Shown in pieces: positions 35,779 through 44,424 of a stretch of DNA of 64,000 nt. Positions within the stretch are counted from its first letter, which is position 1; every line of letters begins with the position of its first letter. The stretch comes from an uncultured Oceanospirillaceae bacterium. Its GTDB lineage: Bacteria; Pseudomonadota; Gammaproteobacteria; Pseudomonadales; Balneatricaceae. The stretch covers positions 1 through 64,000 of the forward strand of contig CAKZPE010000032.1 in NCBI GenBank assembly GCA_937138495.1, read 5' to 3'. A program made the translations under genes and the position numbers. The notes beneath the pieces are model-generated. The model had not been told where the DNA came from and searched no databases. It saw only the letters and a list, made by a program, of their open reading frames with translations.

Positions 35779-37350
35779 TTATTCCGGGGCACTCCAACTG
35801 CCAGGTTTCATCGCTTCCCGGGGCAGTTTGATATCAAACTCAGCCCGCAACTGCTGATCAATTTCTTCACTGATGATATCCGGGAAGTGGCTGTTCAGGG
35901 TTTCTGCGGCACGCAGTTTGGCTACCTGACGGATATCCATGCTGCCAGCTTCCTGCCAGTCATCCCGGGTGCGGCGGTCAAATACGCTCGGATACAGGTA
36001 TTCGCTGGTCATCAGGCCGATGGTATGGGCGTGGCCGAGGTAGTGGTTGTCACCGTTACAGACATCGTGAATGACATCGACTGCCAGTGATTCATCGGTC
36101 ACTTCGATACCCCGGGTCAGACGCATTACCGCACCGTTGACGTCATTATCGATGACATATTGCTCATAGGCGACGGTTAGCAGGCTTTCCAGAAAACCGG
36201 CGGAGTGGTGTACATAGTTGGACCCGGCCAGCGCTGCAGTGGCAGTAGTGATGCCTTTTTCAAATCCTGCCTGAGCGTCACCGACTTTGGAATCAGCAAT
36301 GCCGGATGAATTGTAGATCGGCAGGTTGAGGAACTGGGCGATCTGGGCGCAGGCGGCGTTCAGCAGGGCAAATTCTGCGGAGCCGCCGGTGAATGAGCCG
36401 GTCCGCAGGTCGGCCTGTGCCGGTACGCAGCCCATAATGGCCGGGTAGCCGGGGCTTTTCAGGTTCACATAGGTGAAGCCGGACAGCTGTTCAGCAGTCA
36501 GCTGCACCAGGGTGCCGGCCAGCGAGGCAGGTGACGTTGCGCCCGCCTGTGGGGCCGATGACAGTACAACCGGAATATTGTGGTCGATGATTTCATCAAG
36601 AATTTCCACCGTTTCCATGGCGTAGCGCAGGGGGGATACCGTCCAGCAGGCGGTGAAGGACAGCGGTGGACGGGCATCAAAGGCGTCTTTACCACCGACG
36701 ATCATTTCACCCATCTTACGTAAGTCAGCCACTTTTTCAGGCAGGTAAGCGTTACTCATGACGTGCTTCTTGGTGGCACTCATGCAGGCATACAGCTGGT
36801 TGATGTCGATTTCGTCGTTTTCCAGATCCCGACAGACCACCGGCCGCATATAGAAGTGAATATGATCCAGTGTGTCGACCAGGCGGCCAATGTGATAGTT
36901 ATCCGCCAGGGTGGTTTCCCGGACTTTGTCATCGATATCGAGGATTTTCACCGCCTGACCGCCGGTGCCCAGATAGACCTTACGGCCACCCAGCTGCAGA
37001 TCGTATTTCGGATCGCGCCCGGCCAGCAGTACTTCCGGGCGCGCCAGTTCACGGGCCTGATCGATCAGATGCGCCGGAATAAAGACGCGGTTTTTATCCG
37101 CATCAACCCGGCAGCCGGACGCTTCGAACAGATCCCGGCAAGGGCTTGGCCCTACCTCTATGCCGGTACGTTCAAGTACCTGATACGCGGCATCGACAAT
37201 GCGCTGAATATCGGCCTGACTGAGGGGCTGAAAGCTGCCGCCTTCGGTGCCGGCGGGTGCCGGATTAATCTTCGGGCCGGGGGCAACCTTGGGTTTACGG
37301 CGGGAGCGGCGTTTCAGCTGAGTCATGGTAGTCACTGCCTGATCGGTCAT
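35779..37350 (-). CDS. MttB-superfamily (trimethylamine methyltransferase family) protein, non-pyrrolysine
   Basis: This 523-residue protein belongs to COG5598. Recognisable features are YQVLERTGIEVGPSPCRDLF near residue 55, LGTGGQAVKILDID, MSATKKHVMSNAYLP, and NSSGIADSKVGDAQAGFEK near residue 370. No in-frame amber codon is present, so it is of the MtgB/MtpB/MtyB type without pyrrolysine. Those relatives move a methyl group from a quaternary amine such as glycine betaine, proline betaine or gamma-butyrobetaine to a corrinoid protein. No corrinoid protein or corrinoid:folate methyltransferase gene is in the window, so the acceptor is unknown. It diverges from a GbdR-like regulator. The first 40 residues are basic and probably disordered; a later in-frame ATG is at 37326. 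Confidence 0.85.
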   Translation of the reverse strand: MTDQAVTTMTQLKRRSRRKPKVAPGPKINPAPAGTEGGSFQPLSQADIQRIVDAAYQVLERTGIEVGPSPCRDLFEASGCRVDADKNRVFIPAHLIDQARELARPEVLLAGRDPKYDLQLGGRKVYLGTGGQAVKILDIDDKVRETTLADNYHIGRLVDTLDHIHFYMRPVVCRDLENDEIDINQLYACMSATKKHVMSNAYLPEKVADLRKMGEMIVGGKDAFDARPPLSFTACWTVSPLRYAMETVEILDEIIDHNIPVVLSSAPQAGATSPASLAGTLVQLTAEQLSGFTYVNLKSPGYPAIMGCVPAQADLRTGSFTGGSAEFALLNAACAQIAQFLNLPIYNSSGIADSKVGDAQAGFEKGITTATAALAGSNYVHHSAGFLESLLTVAYEQYVIDNDVNGAVMRLTRGIEVTDESLAVDVIHDVCNGDNHYLGHAHTIGLMTSEYLYPSVFDRRTRDDWQEAGSMDIRQVAKLRAAETLNSHFPDIISEEIDQQLRAEFDIKLPREAMKPGSWSAPE

Positions 37351-37458
37351 TGTTATTTTGAGTGTATGGACTTAATAATGGCGAAAGACGGCTGGATTAA
37401 ATAAAGTTTTTACGACATTATAGGTCTATTATCCGACATGTTTTTCAGGTGAAGTGTC

Positions 37459-38409
37459 ATGACATCTCCGGCGGTTGAACGTATAGGTTTTTATCTGACA
37501 GCGAATTTTTCCATGCTGTCGCTGGCGGCAACGCTGGAGCCATTGCGCATGGCGAACCGACTGAGAGGTGAAACCCTCTACGCCTGGGATTTCTACTGCA
37601 GCGCTGACCAGCCGGTGTGTTGCAGTAATGGCCTGCCATTCTCACCGAGCCGCAATATGCAGGATGTCAGTGACCTTTCGACCCTCTTCGTGGTGGCCGG
37701 TATTGATGCCCACCAACTGGATGACCCGGAACTCTACACCTGGTTGCGGGGCCTTAGCCGGCGGCGCATTGCGGTGGGAGCTACGTCCACCGGCAGCCTG
37801 TTGCTGGCCCGGGCCGGTTTGCTGAAAGAGCATGCCTGCACCATTCACTGGGAGAACATTGAAAGCCTGCGGGAAGACTTTCCATCTTTAAGAGTGACCG
37901 ATGAACTGTTTGAGATCAGCGATCAATATATAACCTGTTCCGGCGGTCTGGCCGGTCTGGATATGATGCTGCAACTGATCTCTTACAAGCACGGTGAAGC
38001 CTTGGCCACTGATGTGGCCGAACAGTGTATCCATCCCCATATCCGCAGCGCCCATGAACAACAGCGGATGGCGGTGCAGTTACGTCACCGGGTGAACCAC
38101 CCCCGGCTGGTAAAGGCGCTGGAGCTGATGCGTAATCACATTGAAGAACACCTTACCTGTCAGGAAATCGGTTCCCGGGTAGGGCTTTCCAGCCGCCAGC
38201 TGGAGCGTTTGTTCCAGGAGCATCTGCAGTGCACACCGGCCAGCCATTACATGGCGATCCGGCTGGAGCGGGCGCAGCATTTGCTGCAACAGTCCACTCT
38301 GTCAGTCTTACAGGTGGCGACCGCCAGTGGCTTTACTTCAGCGTCTTATTTTGCCCGCTGTTACAAACAGAAGTTCGGCCGCACTCCCCGGGAAGAACGC
38401 CGCCGTTAG
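37459..38409 (+). CDS. GATase1-like AraC family regulator (GbdR/CdhR/SouR group)
   Basis: This 316-residue regulator has an N-terminal class I amidotransferase-like domain without a catalytic cysteine motif (ERIGFYLTANFSMLSLAATL, TLFVVAGIDAH, GATSTGSLLLARAGLL) and a C-terminal AraC domain of two helix-turn-helix units (CQEIGSRVGLSSRQLERLF, then VLQVATASGFTSASYFARCY). In Pseudomonas this architecture senses glycine betaine or dimethylglycine (GbdR), carnitine (CdhR) and sarcosine (SouR). Its position between a divergent MttB-family gene and a convergent aldehyde dehydrogenase operon suggests control of the methylated-amine genes here. CAGGTGAAG precedes the ATG. The ligand is not known. Confidence 0.87.
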   Translation: MTSPAVERIGFYLTANFSMLSLAATLEPLRMANRLRGETLYAWDFYCSADQPVCCSNGLPFSPSRNMQDVSDLSTLFVVAGIDAHQLDDPELYTWLRGLSRRRIAVGATSTGSLLLARAGLLKEHACTIHWENIESLREDFPSLRVTDELFEISDQYITCSGGLAGLDMMLQLISYKHGEALATDVAEQCIHPHIRSAHEQQRMAVQLRHRVNHPRLVKALELMRNHIEEHLTCQEIGSRVGLSSRQLERLFQEHLQCTPASHYMAIRLERAQHLLQQSTLSVLQVATASGFTSASYFARCYKQKFGRTPREERRR

Positions 38410-38422
38410 GCACAAATCGCGT

Positions 38423-39862
38423 CTACTTAAGACGAATTGCCACGTTCTTGCTGTGTACATAATTGAATAAACCTTCCCGGCCTTTTTCCCGGCCATAACC
38501 GGATTTTCCGGTGCCACCGAACGGGGTTTCCACACCGCCGGCATACCATTCATTGACGTAAACCTGTCCGGCTTTCAGTTGTTGCGACAGGCGCATCATC
38601 CGCTGTAAGTCATTGCTGAATACGCCGCCAGCCAGGCTATATTCGGTACCGTTGGCCAGTTGAATGGCTTCGGCATCGTCCGCAAAGGCCTGTACCGTTA
38701 ATACCGGGCCGAAGACTTCTTCGGTGGCGATGGCCATATCAGACGTGACCTGGCTGAAAATGGTTGGCTGAAAGAATGCACCGAGGCGGTCCGGGGCAGC
38801 GCCGCCCGTGGTGGCGATGGCGCCGGCCTGCTTCGCCTGGCTGCAGAATTCTGCTACCCGTCGCTGCTGATCCATACTGACCAGGGAGCCCATGTCCGGT
38901 GTTTCGTCGTAACTGCCAATGCGGATGTTTTCGGCCAGATGGGTCAGGCGCTGCAGCAGTTCGTCATGAATATCCTGATGGACAATGATCCGTGACAGGG
39001 CTGAGCAGACCTGTCCGGCGTTATAAAAAATACCCCAGCGGACGGATTCCACCACAGTATCCAGGTCCGCATCTTCGCAAATGATGGCCGCGGATTTACC
39101 CCCCAGTTCCAGAACACAGGGTACTAAATTGTGGGCAGCCGCTTCGGCAATCAGGGTGCCGGTCTGAACCGACCCGGTGAAGACCATCTGATCAATATCC
39201 GGGTGGTTCGACAGGGCTGCTCCGGCTTCATGGCCGTAGCCGCAGAGGATGTTCACGGCCCCCGCCGGTAAGCCTGCGAATTCTGCCGCTTTGGCGATAT
39301 AGGTGCAGGCCAGGGGTGTCAGCTCCGGGGTTTTAATGACGCAGGTGTTGCCGGTGACCAGCGCTGGCGCAACAGAACGGGCGATCATTTCCACCGGGAA
39401 GTTCCAGGGCACGATATGGGCGGTGACCCCAAAGGGTTCATATACGGTGTAATCGATGTAGTCATTGCCCAGCGGAATTGAGCGGCCATCAACCGTTTCA
39501 GCCTGATTGGCATAATACTCAAAGTAGCGGGCAGCCCCCTGAATTTCCCCTTCAGATTCCGCCAGCGGTTTGCCGGTTTCCAGGGTCAGAACCCGGGCAA
39601 TTTCGGGGCAGTTTTCCAGCAGATAGTCGCCCATTTTCCGTACCAGCCGCCCCCGTTCAACCGGGCGCATGGCGGGCAGTACGCCGGTGTTGTGGCATTC
39701 CCGGGCAGCGGCTACGGCAGCCTCGACATCCGCCGGACTGGCCAGGCTGATAGCAGCAACCTTGCTGAGATCCGCCGGGTTTTCGACACTCAGGTTGCCA
39801 CTCTGGCCGGTATGCCACCGGCCATTAATATAATTGTGCCACTGGGCGGGCAGTTGTTGCAT
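38423..39862 (-). CDS. NAD(P)-dependent aldehyde dehydrogenase
   Basis: This 479-residue aldehyde dehydrogenase has the Rossmann and catalytic signatures PWNFP (Asn154), LELGGKSAAI (Glu252) and GQVCSALSR (catalytic Cys286), with the C-terminal NEWYAGGVETPFGGTGKSGYG. The fold class includes betaine aldehyde and 4-trimethylaminobutyraldehyde dehydrogenases. It is the last gene of the dioxygenase-aldolase-dehydrogenase operon, 32 bases after the aldolase gene, with AGAGAAG before the ATG. The expected role is to oxidise the aldehyde released by the aldolase. If the pathway starts from trimethyllysine, the product is gamma-butyrobetaine; this part is inference. Confidence 0.9.
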   Translation of the reverse strand: MQQLPAQWHNYINGRWHTGQSGNLSVENPADLSKVAAISLASPADVEAAVAAARECHNTGVLPAMRPVERGRLVRKMGDYLLENCPEIARVLTLETGKPLAESEGEIQGAARYFEYYANQAETVDGRSIPLGNDYIDYTVYEPFGVTAHIVPWNFPVEMIARSVAPALVTGNTCVIKTPELTPLACTYIAKAAEFAGLPAGAVNILCGYGHEAGAALSNHPDIDQMVFTGSVQTGTLIAEAAAHNLVPCVLELGGKSAAIICEDADLDTVVESVRWGIFYNAGQVCSALSRIIVHQDIHDELLQRLTHLAENIRIGSYDETPDMGSLVSMDQQRRVAEFCSQAKQAGAIATTGGAAPDRLGAFFQPTIFSQVTSDMAIATEEVFGPVLTVQAFADDAEAIQLANGTEYSLAGGVFSNDLQRMMRLSQQLKAGQVYVNEWYAGGVETPFGGTGKSGYGREKGREGLFNYVHSKNVAIRLK

Positions 39863-39894
39863 AGGGTTACTTCTCTGAGGAGCGGCCTGGGCCG

Positions 39895-40971
39895 TTATTG
39901 GTAAAACTGGCGGAACAGCTGAAGCGTGCGAGCAATGGCGGCGTCATCAATATCCATGTGAACCACCATCCGGCAGGATGGCGACTGGCCACCGATCAGG
40001 ACGCCGTTATCCGCCAGAAATAATTGCAGTGCGGCGTGGTCTTCCGGTTCAGGGGTAATGAACATGATATTGGTATCGATGGCGCTCAGGTCCAGGGTCA
40101 GTTCACTGATCTCAGCCAGCCCTTCAGCCAGGGTGCGGGCACGGCGGTGATCATCCGCCAGACGCTGAATGTGGTGCTCCAGTGCATACAGGCCAGCAGC
40201 ACCGATAATGCCTGCCTGGCGCATGCCACCCCCGAGGAGTTTGCGCATGCGTTTGGCCCGCTGAATAAAGGTTTTTGTACCGCTCAGCACCGAACCCAGC
40301 GGCAGGCCCATACCTTTGGAAAGGCACAGGGAGACCGAGTCGATATTTTCAACCAGCCGGGCGGGAGACAGGCCCTGCGCAACGGCGGCGTGCAGCAGGC
40401 GGGCACCGTCCATATGTACCAGTAAGCCCTGTTGGTGGGCGTAACCGGCCAGTGCGTCGATAGTGTCCTGATCCTGTATAACACCGCCGACGGTATTTTC
40501 CAGACAGAGCAAGCGGCTGATCGCACAGTGAGGGTCATCCGGTTTAATCGCCGCGGCCAGCTGATCAACCGTGATGCCGCCGCGGGCATCGGTTTGCAGC
40601 GGCTGCATGGCGATACCGCCAAGTACCGATGCCCCGCAGGCTTCATCCCGGTAAATGTGATACTGATCACCGACAATGACTTCTTCACCCCGCTGACAAT
40701 GGCTCAGTAATCCGGCCAGGTTGCTCATGGTGCCGGTGGGAAAGAACAGTGCAGCTTCTTTACCCAGCAGTTCAGCAACCTGTGCTTCAAGCAGATTGAG
40801 GCTTGGATCTTCGCCGTAAACATCATCGCCTACCCGGGCATGTGCCATGGCTTCACGCATGCCAGGGGATGGCTGGGTAACGGTGTCACTGCGGAAGTCG
40901 ATCAGGTCCTGATCAGCAATGCCCTGACGGCCGGTCATGCCGGAATAGCTGCTGCTGGGTTTAGTTGTCAT
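39895..40971 (-). CDS. Threonine-aldolase family PLP enzyme
   Basis: This 358-residue fold-type I PLP enzyme of the low-specificity threonine aldolase family opens with LIDFRSDTVTQPSPGMREAM. The PLP lysine is Lys219 in CLSKGMGLPLGSVL, the cofactor-binding aspartate is in HMDGARLLHAA (Asp188), and His105 in DQYHIYRDEA stacks on the cofactor. It should split a beta-hydroxy-alpha-amino acid into glycine and an aldehyde. Lying between a dioxygenase and an aldehyde dehydrogenase, it matches the hydroxytrimethyllysine aldolase step of carnitine biosynthesis, which is catalysed by enzymes of this family. AAGGA precedes the ATG; the gap to the dioxygenase gene is 14 bases. Plain threonine or allo-threonine cleavage is the alternative. 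Confidence 0.88.
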   Translation of the reverse strand: MTTKPSSSYSGMTGRQGIADQDLIDFRSDTVTQPSPGMREAMAHARVGDDVYGEDPSLNLLEAQVAELLGKEAALFFPTGTMSNLAGLLSHCQRGEEVIVGDQYHIYRDEACGASVLGGIAMQPLQTDARGGITVDQLAAAIKPDDPHCAISRLLCLENTVGGVIQDQDTIDALAGYAHQQGLLVHMDGARLLHAAVAQGLSPARLVENIDSVSLCLSKGMGLPLGSVLSGTKTFIQRAKRMRKLLGGGMRQAGIIGAAGLYALEHHIQRLADDHRRARTLAEGLAEISELTLDLSAIDTNIMFITPEPEDHAALQLFLADNGVLIGGQSPSCRMVVHMDIDDAAIARTLQLFRQFYQ

Positions 40972-40985
40972 GCGCGCGTGTCCTT

Positions 40986-41681
40986 TTAGAAGTTCTGACT
41001 GGCAACTTGTTCGTCAGTGAGCATAGCACCTTCATAGGGCAGGGCAGCCACGATGTGTACCCGGGGATCTTCACCGCCGTTTAAGGCCGTGTGATAACCG
41101 CGGGTATCGGTGAAGTAAACCGAGCCGTCTGCCGGCAAATGAGTACAGTGATGGTTAACGATAAACAGTGAGCCGGGGTTAGTGATGATGGGAATGTGCA
41201 GGCGCGGCTCGGGGTCACGGTGCCAGGAGTTGCAGTTATAGATATCTTTTTTCAGTACGCGCATCCGGCCAATCGGGAAGCGGGCGATCAGTTGCTGATG
41301 AACTTCTTCGAAGTAGGTGTCTTTAAACAGCGGGTTAAATTCAGTGAACAGGGATTCGTCTACCATCTCATCGCGGGCATATTCCTGATAGGTATCATCT
41401 GTACGGGTCCAGAAGCGGCCTACCAGATCATAGGGCTCAGGTACTTCAACGCCGGGGCGACGGGTCAGTGCCAGCGCATGGAAACCCGATCCGAGGTTTT
41501 CAACATGCTTTTGCAGCTCGAAATAGCATTTACGCAGTTCATCAATATCAAACTTCAGGTCCAGTCTGGCGATGCCCGGGCCCGGTTTAAAGGAGGCTAC
41601 CGAGGTGGTGTCAAAGTCGCCGGCCAACCATTGTTGCATTTGTTCAGCATCCCGCTGAATAGACTGTTCAGAGCTGGTCAT
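40986..41681 (-). CDS. 2-oxoglutarate/Fe(II) dioxygenase, aspartyl/asparaginyl beta-hydroxylase-like
   Basis: This 231-residue protein carries the facial triad of Fe(II)/2-oxoglutarate oxygenases: His154 and Asp156 in SWHRDPEPRLHIPI, and His197 in TRGYHTALNGGEDPR, with Arg207 placed to bind 2-oxoglutarate. HLPADGSVYFTDT between them is typical of the aspartyl/asparaginyl beta-hydroxylase family, which hydroxylates C-beta of amino acid side chains. A free amino acid substrate is suggested by the aldolase gene 14 bases downstream. Canonical trimethyllysine hydroxylase belongs to another oxygenase family, so this would be an analogous enzyme. GAGG precedes the ATG. It is divergent from a LysR gene. 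Confidence 0.85.
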   Translation of the reverse strand: MTSSEQSIQRDAEQMQQWLAGDFDTTSVASFKPGPGIARLDLKFDIDELRKCYFELQKHVENLGSGFHALALTRRPGVEVPEPYDLVGRFWTRTDDTYQEYARDEMVDESLFTEFNPLFKDTYFEEVHQQLIARFPIGRMRVLKKDIYNCNSWHRDPEPRLHIPIITNPGSLFIVNHHCTHLPADGSVYFTDTRGYHTALNGGEDPRVHIVAALPYEGAMLTDEQVASQNF

Positions 41682-41824
41682 GGTGTGAATACCTCATTAC
41701 GTGAGAACAGTGGCATGTGGCCAGTGACAGTTAACTGCACAGACCTTACTGCACCTGAAAATTGTTATTTCCGGCTAGATTAATCCCGGGAGGCTGTTTT
41801 TGTGAAACGGATTTTTCGGATGAC

Positions 41825-41845
41825 TTGATCTCAAAATTAGATCAA
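41825..41845 (+). promoter_or_regulatory. LysR-type operator candidate between the dioxygenase and LysR genes
   Basis: TTGATCT (41825-41831) and AGATCAA (41839-41845) are exact arms with a 7-base AT spacer, containing the T-N11-A pattern typical of LysR sites. It lies 113 bases before the adjacent LysR start and 143 bases before the divergent dioxygenase start, where an activator would bind. Confidence 0.55.
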
Positions 41846-41958
41846 TATTTATTTTAATCCGCGTATTATTAGCGTTCGATTCGATAAATCAGAAGAGATG
41901 AGCGAAAATTCAGGGACTGGTCGCCGATTCTTTATTGCTTCATTCCGGGACACTTATT

Positions 41959-42858
41959 ATGAGACGTAAATTACCCAGCACTATGTCGCTGCAGTGCTTC
42001 GAACTGGCTGCACGGCTGGAAAATTTTACCCAGGCGGCCAATACCCTGAACATGACTCAAAGTGCTCTGAGCAGACAAATTAAGCTGTTGGAAGAGTTGG
42101 TTGGCCAGCCATTGTTTCTGCGCAGCCGGCAGCGGGTAAAACTAAGCCCGGCGGGGCAGTCCTATCTGGCGGCAATCACGCCAATGATTGATGAGCTGGA
42201 AGCGGCGACCCTGAAAATGCAGTCATTTCAGGATATCAGTGGCGGTATAAATGTGGGGACTTATCCAACATTCGGCGCACGCTGGCTGTTACCTTACCTG
42301 CTGGATTTCCAGCACGTACAGCCGGATATTAACCTCAATACCATCACGTATCTGGATAACAGCCAGTTTGATCCGGCGGTGATCGACGTGGGCATTGTGC
42401 AGGGGGATCCACCCTGGCCGGGGATGCGGGTGGACTACCTGATGCCGGAATTTCTTGCCCCGATGGCATCTCCCAAGTTGTTACCTGAACCGGTGAGTGA
42501 CCCGGCACAGCTGATGTCGCAGCGGATTTTGCACCATACAACCCGGCCTGAATCATGGAAAATCTGGTTTAATGATCTGGGAGCAATTCTGCCGGAAGAA
42601 GGCAGTAGCCTGCGGTATTCCCAGTATGAGCTGATTATAGAGGCAATGGTGGCCGGGCATGGTATCGGCCTGATGCCACTGATTCTTCTGCAGCGGGAAA
42701 TTGAAGAAGGCAAGCTGGTGCAGGCCCACAGCCATGTTGCCTGTCCCCGTTCAGCATATTATCTGCTCACACCGTTGCATAAGGTGGGGATTTCTAAAAT
42801 TGAATCCTTCCGAAGCTGGTTTTTGCAGCGGGTTAAAGAATTGAATGCCTACCAGTAA
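41959..42858 (+). CDS. LysR family regulator divergent from the dioxygenase operon
   Basis: This 299-residue LysR protein has the GcvA-like N-terminus SLQCFELAARLENFTQAANT with LNMTQSALSRQIKLLEEL, and an effector domain from about residue 90 (GINVGTYPTFGARWLLPYL). The ATG at 41959 with GGGA upstream is preferred to a TTG 24 bases earlier. Divergence from the three-gene operon and a clean LysR-type dyad between them make it the likely local regulator, probably responding to the pathway substrate. The effector is not identifiable. Confidence 0.87.
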   Translation: MRRKLPSTMSLQCFELAARLENFTQAANTLNMTQSALSRQIKLLEELVGQPLFLRSRQRVKLSPAGQSYLAAITPMIDELEAATLKMQSFQDISGGINVGTYPTFGARWLLPYLLDFQHVQPDINLNTITYLDNSQFDPAVIDVGIVQGDPPWPGMRVDYLMPEFLAPMASPKLLPEPVSDPAQLMSQRILHHTTRPESWKIWFNDLGAILPEEGSSLRYSQYELIIEAMVAGHGIGLMPLILLQREIEEGKLVQAHSHVACPRSAYYLLTPLHKVGISKIESFRSWFLQRVKELNAYQ

Positions 42859-43403
42859 AGTGTGATCCGTCAGGCACCGAAACAATTGGGGCCGATTGTC
42901 TGTGTCGCTGAGTCAGCAGTTTTTTGCATAACCTCAGAGAGAAAATCTATACCCTTTGTTTTTGTCAGGTTTTAGTCCGGATGCCATTCACATCCCGGTG
43001 TACGGGCCTGGCCGGGTACTGGCGGATCAGCCAGTGTTTTCTGTGTGATGTATGTCTTGCCCGGGGATATTTTTCTTTTTTTCAGGGCTGCTTTTAACCG
43101 GCTACAGGGTTTTCCCGGTAACGTTTTGCGGGGCTGAAACACATTCGTTTTACAGCAATAACCTGCCATCCTGTAATGACAAATTTTTTTCAACAGTGTT
43201 TAATTCTATTCAGTTGTCTGTCCCTTATCCATCCTCTAAAACTATTCTTAGCATTAATGGCTGTAGCGACTGTTGCAGCAGTTAATCCGTGGGTGTTCAG
43301 CGGGTAACTGCCGGTTCGTAAACGGCCCGGTTCTTGCGCCGTTTGGCTATCTGGCCAGACTGAAAACCTTCATGCGACGCATCGTTCTTATCAGGAGTTA
43401 ATA
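42859..43403. other. 545-bp intergenic region upstream of the amino acid importer
   Basis: I see no supported gene. Several T-rich runs occur (43060-43084, 43180-43190). A 77-codon open frame inside lacks a ribosome-binding site and was rejected. The last 30 bases hold CAGGAG before the importer start. Promoters for the importer operon must lie here, but no box pair was convincing. Confidence 0.5.
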
Positions 43404-44231
43404 ATGAAAATAATTACCAGAATTCTTGCCACAACTCTCATCAGTGCACTGCCTTTTGCCTCCGTTATGGCGGGTGAGGCGCTGGATCGGGTGATGGATA
43501 AAAAGCTGCTGAAAGTAGCTACCGATGCCAACTGGGCACCGCAGTCGTTCCTGAATGATAAAAACGAGATGGATGGTTTTGATGTTAACGTGGCACAGGA
43601 AGTGGCTAAGCGCCTGGGCGTTGAGATCGAGTTTGTGACACCTGCCTGGGATATCATTACTGCAGGTCGCTGGAGCGGCCGGTGGGATCTGTCGATCGGT
43701 TCTATGACGCCGACCACAGAGCGTGCCAAAGTGCTGACCTTCCCTGCCGTGTATTACTACACACCGGCTTCTTTCGTTGTGCATAAAGATTCTGATGCTC
43801 AGCAGGTCTCTGACCTGGACGGTAAGAAAGTGGGGGTGACAACCGCCAGCGTACATGAGCGTTACTTGCAGAAAGATCTGACAATTGATGCTGAAGGTGT
43901 GCCAAATTTTGACTATGAAGTGGATACCGATTTCATTAAGTCTTATCAGTCTTCTAACGTCGTACTGGATGATCTGCGCCTGGGGAACGGTTCCCGCCTG
44001 GATGGTGCCCTGACCAGTGTGCCGACCATCAATGAAGCAATGAAAAACAACTATCCGATCAAGCCGCTGGGTAAGCCGGTCTTCTTTGAACCGCTGGCGC
44101 TGGCCATCGATAAAGGCGACCAGGAATTTAACGACAGGCTGGCCGCGATTGTGGCCGAGATGCGCGCAGACGGCACCTTATCCAAGCTGTCTCAGAAGTG
44201 GTACAACTACGATTACACCAGTACTCAATAA
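43404..44231 (+). CDS. ABC transporter substrate-binding protein, polar amino acid type
   Basis: This 275-residue periplasmic protein has a signal peptide ending near SVMAG (residue 24) and the SBP family 3 (HisJ/GlnH) pattern: LLKVATDANWAPQSF, then MDGFDVNVAQEVAKRLGVEI and WDLSIGSMTPTTERAKVLTF. This class binds amino acids or related small cations, with an arginine (here in the TTERAK segment) for the carboxylate. It leads the importer operon; CAGGAG precedes the ATG. A stem-loop at 44248-44269 after the stop may give it higher expression than the membrane genes. Given the gene next door, a basic or methylated amino acid is a possible ligand. Confidence 0.9.
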   Translation: MKIITRILATTLISALPFASVMAGEALDRVMDKKLLKVATDANWAPQSFLNDKNEMDGFDVNVAQEVAKRLGVEIEFVTPAWDIITAGRWSGRWDLSIGSMTPTTERAKVLTFPAVYYYTPASFVVHKDSDAQQVSDLDGKKVGVTTASVHERYLQKDLTIDAEGVPNFDYEVDTDFIKSYQSSNVVLDDLRLGNGSRLDGALTSVPTINEAMKNNYPIKPLGKPVFFEPLALAIDKGDQEFNDRLAAIVAEMRADGTLSKLSQKWYNYDYTSTQ

Positions 44232-44247
44232 GCCACTGTATTTCTTT

Positions 44248-44269
44248 AAGCCGCTCACCTGAGCGGCTT
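44248..44269 (+). terminator. Stem-loop after the substrate-binding protein gene
   Basis: AAGCCGCTC pairs perfectly with GAGCGGCTT around an ACCT loop, 16 bases after the stop. The following bases (GTCTTC) are only weakly T-rich, so partial termination within the operon is the likely role. Confidence 0.65.
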
Positions 44270-44424
44270 GTCTTCATGCAGTATTCCATCGCTTTGCTGT
44301 TGTCCCGGGCTGAACCGGGCTAAGCTGGAATCTGTTGTTCTTATTGAAATGCTTCCGGACTGTTTTCAGACAGTACAGGCTGTTATCAGGCAGCCTTCTT
44401 CCGGATATTTTAGCGGTGTAATCT

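Noticed and set aside
43052-43285. A 77-codon frame in the 545-bp gap before the amino acid importer.
   Set aside because: No ribosome-binding site, serine and phenylalanine-rich random composition, and no recognisable fold.
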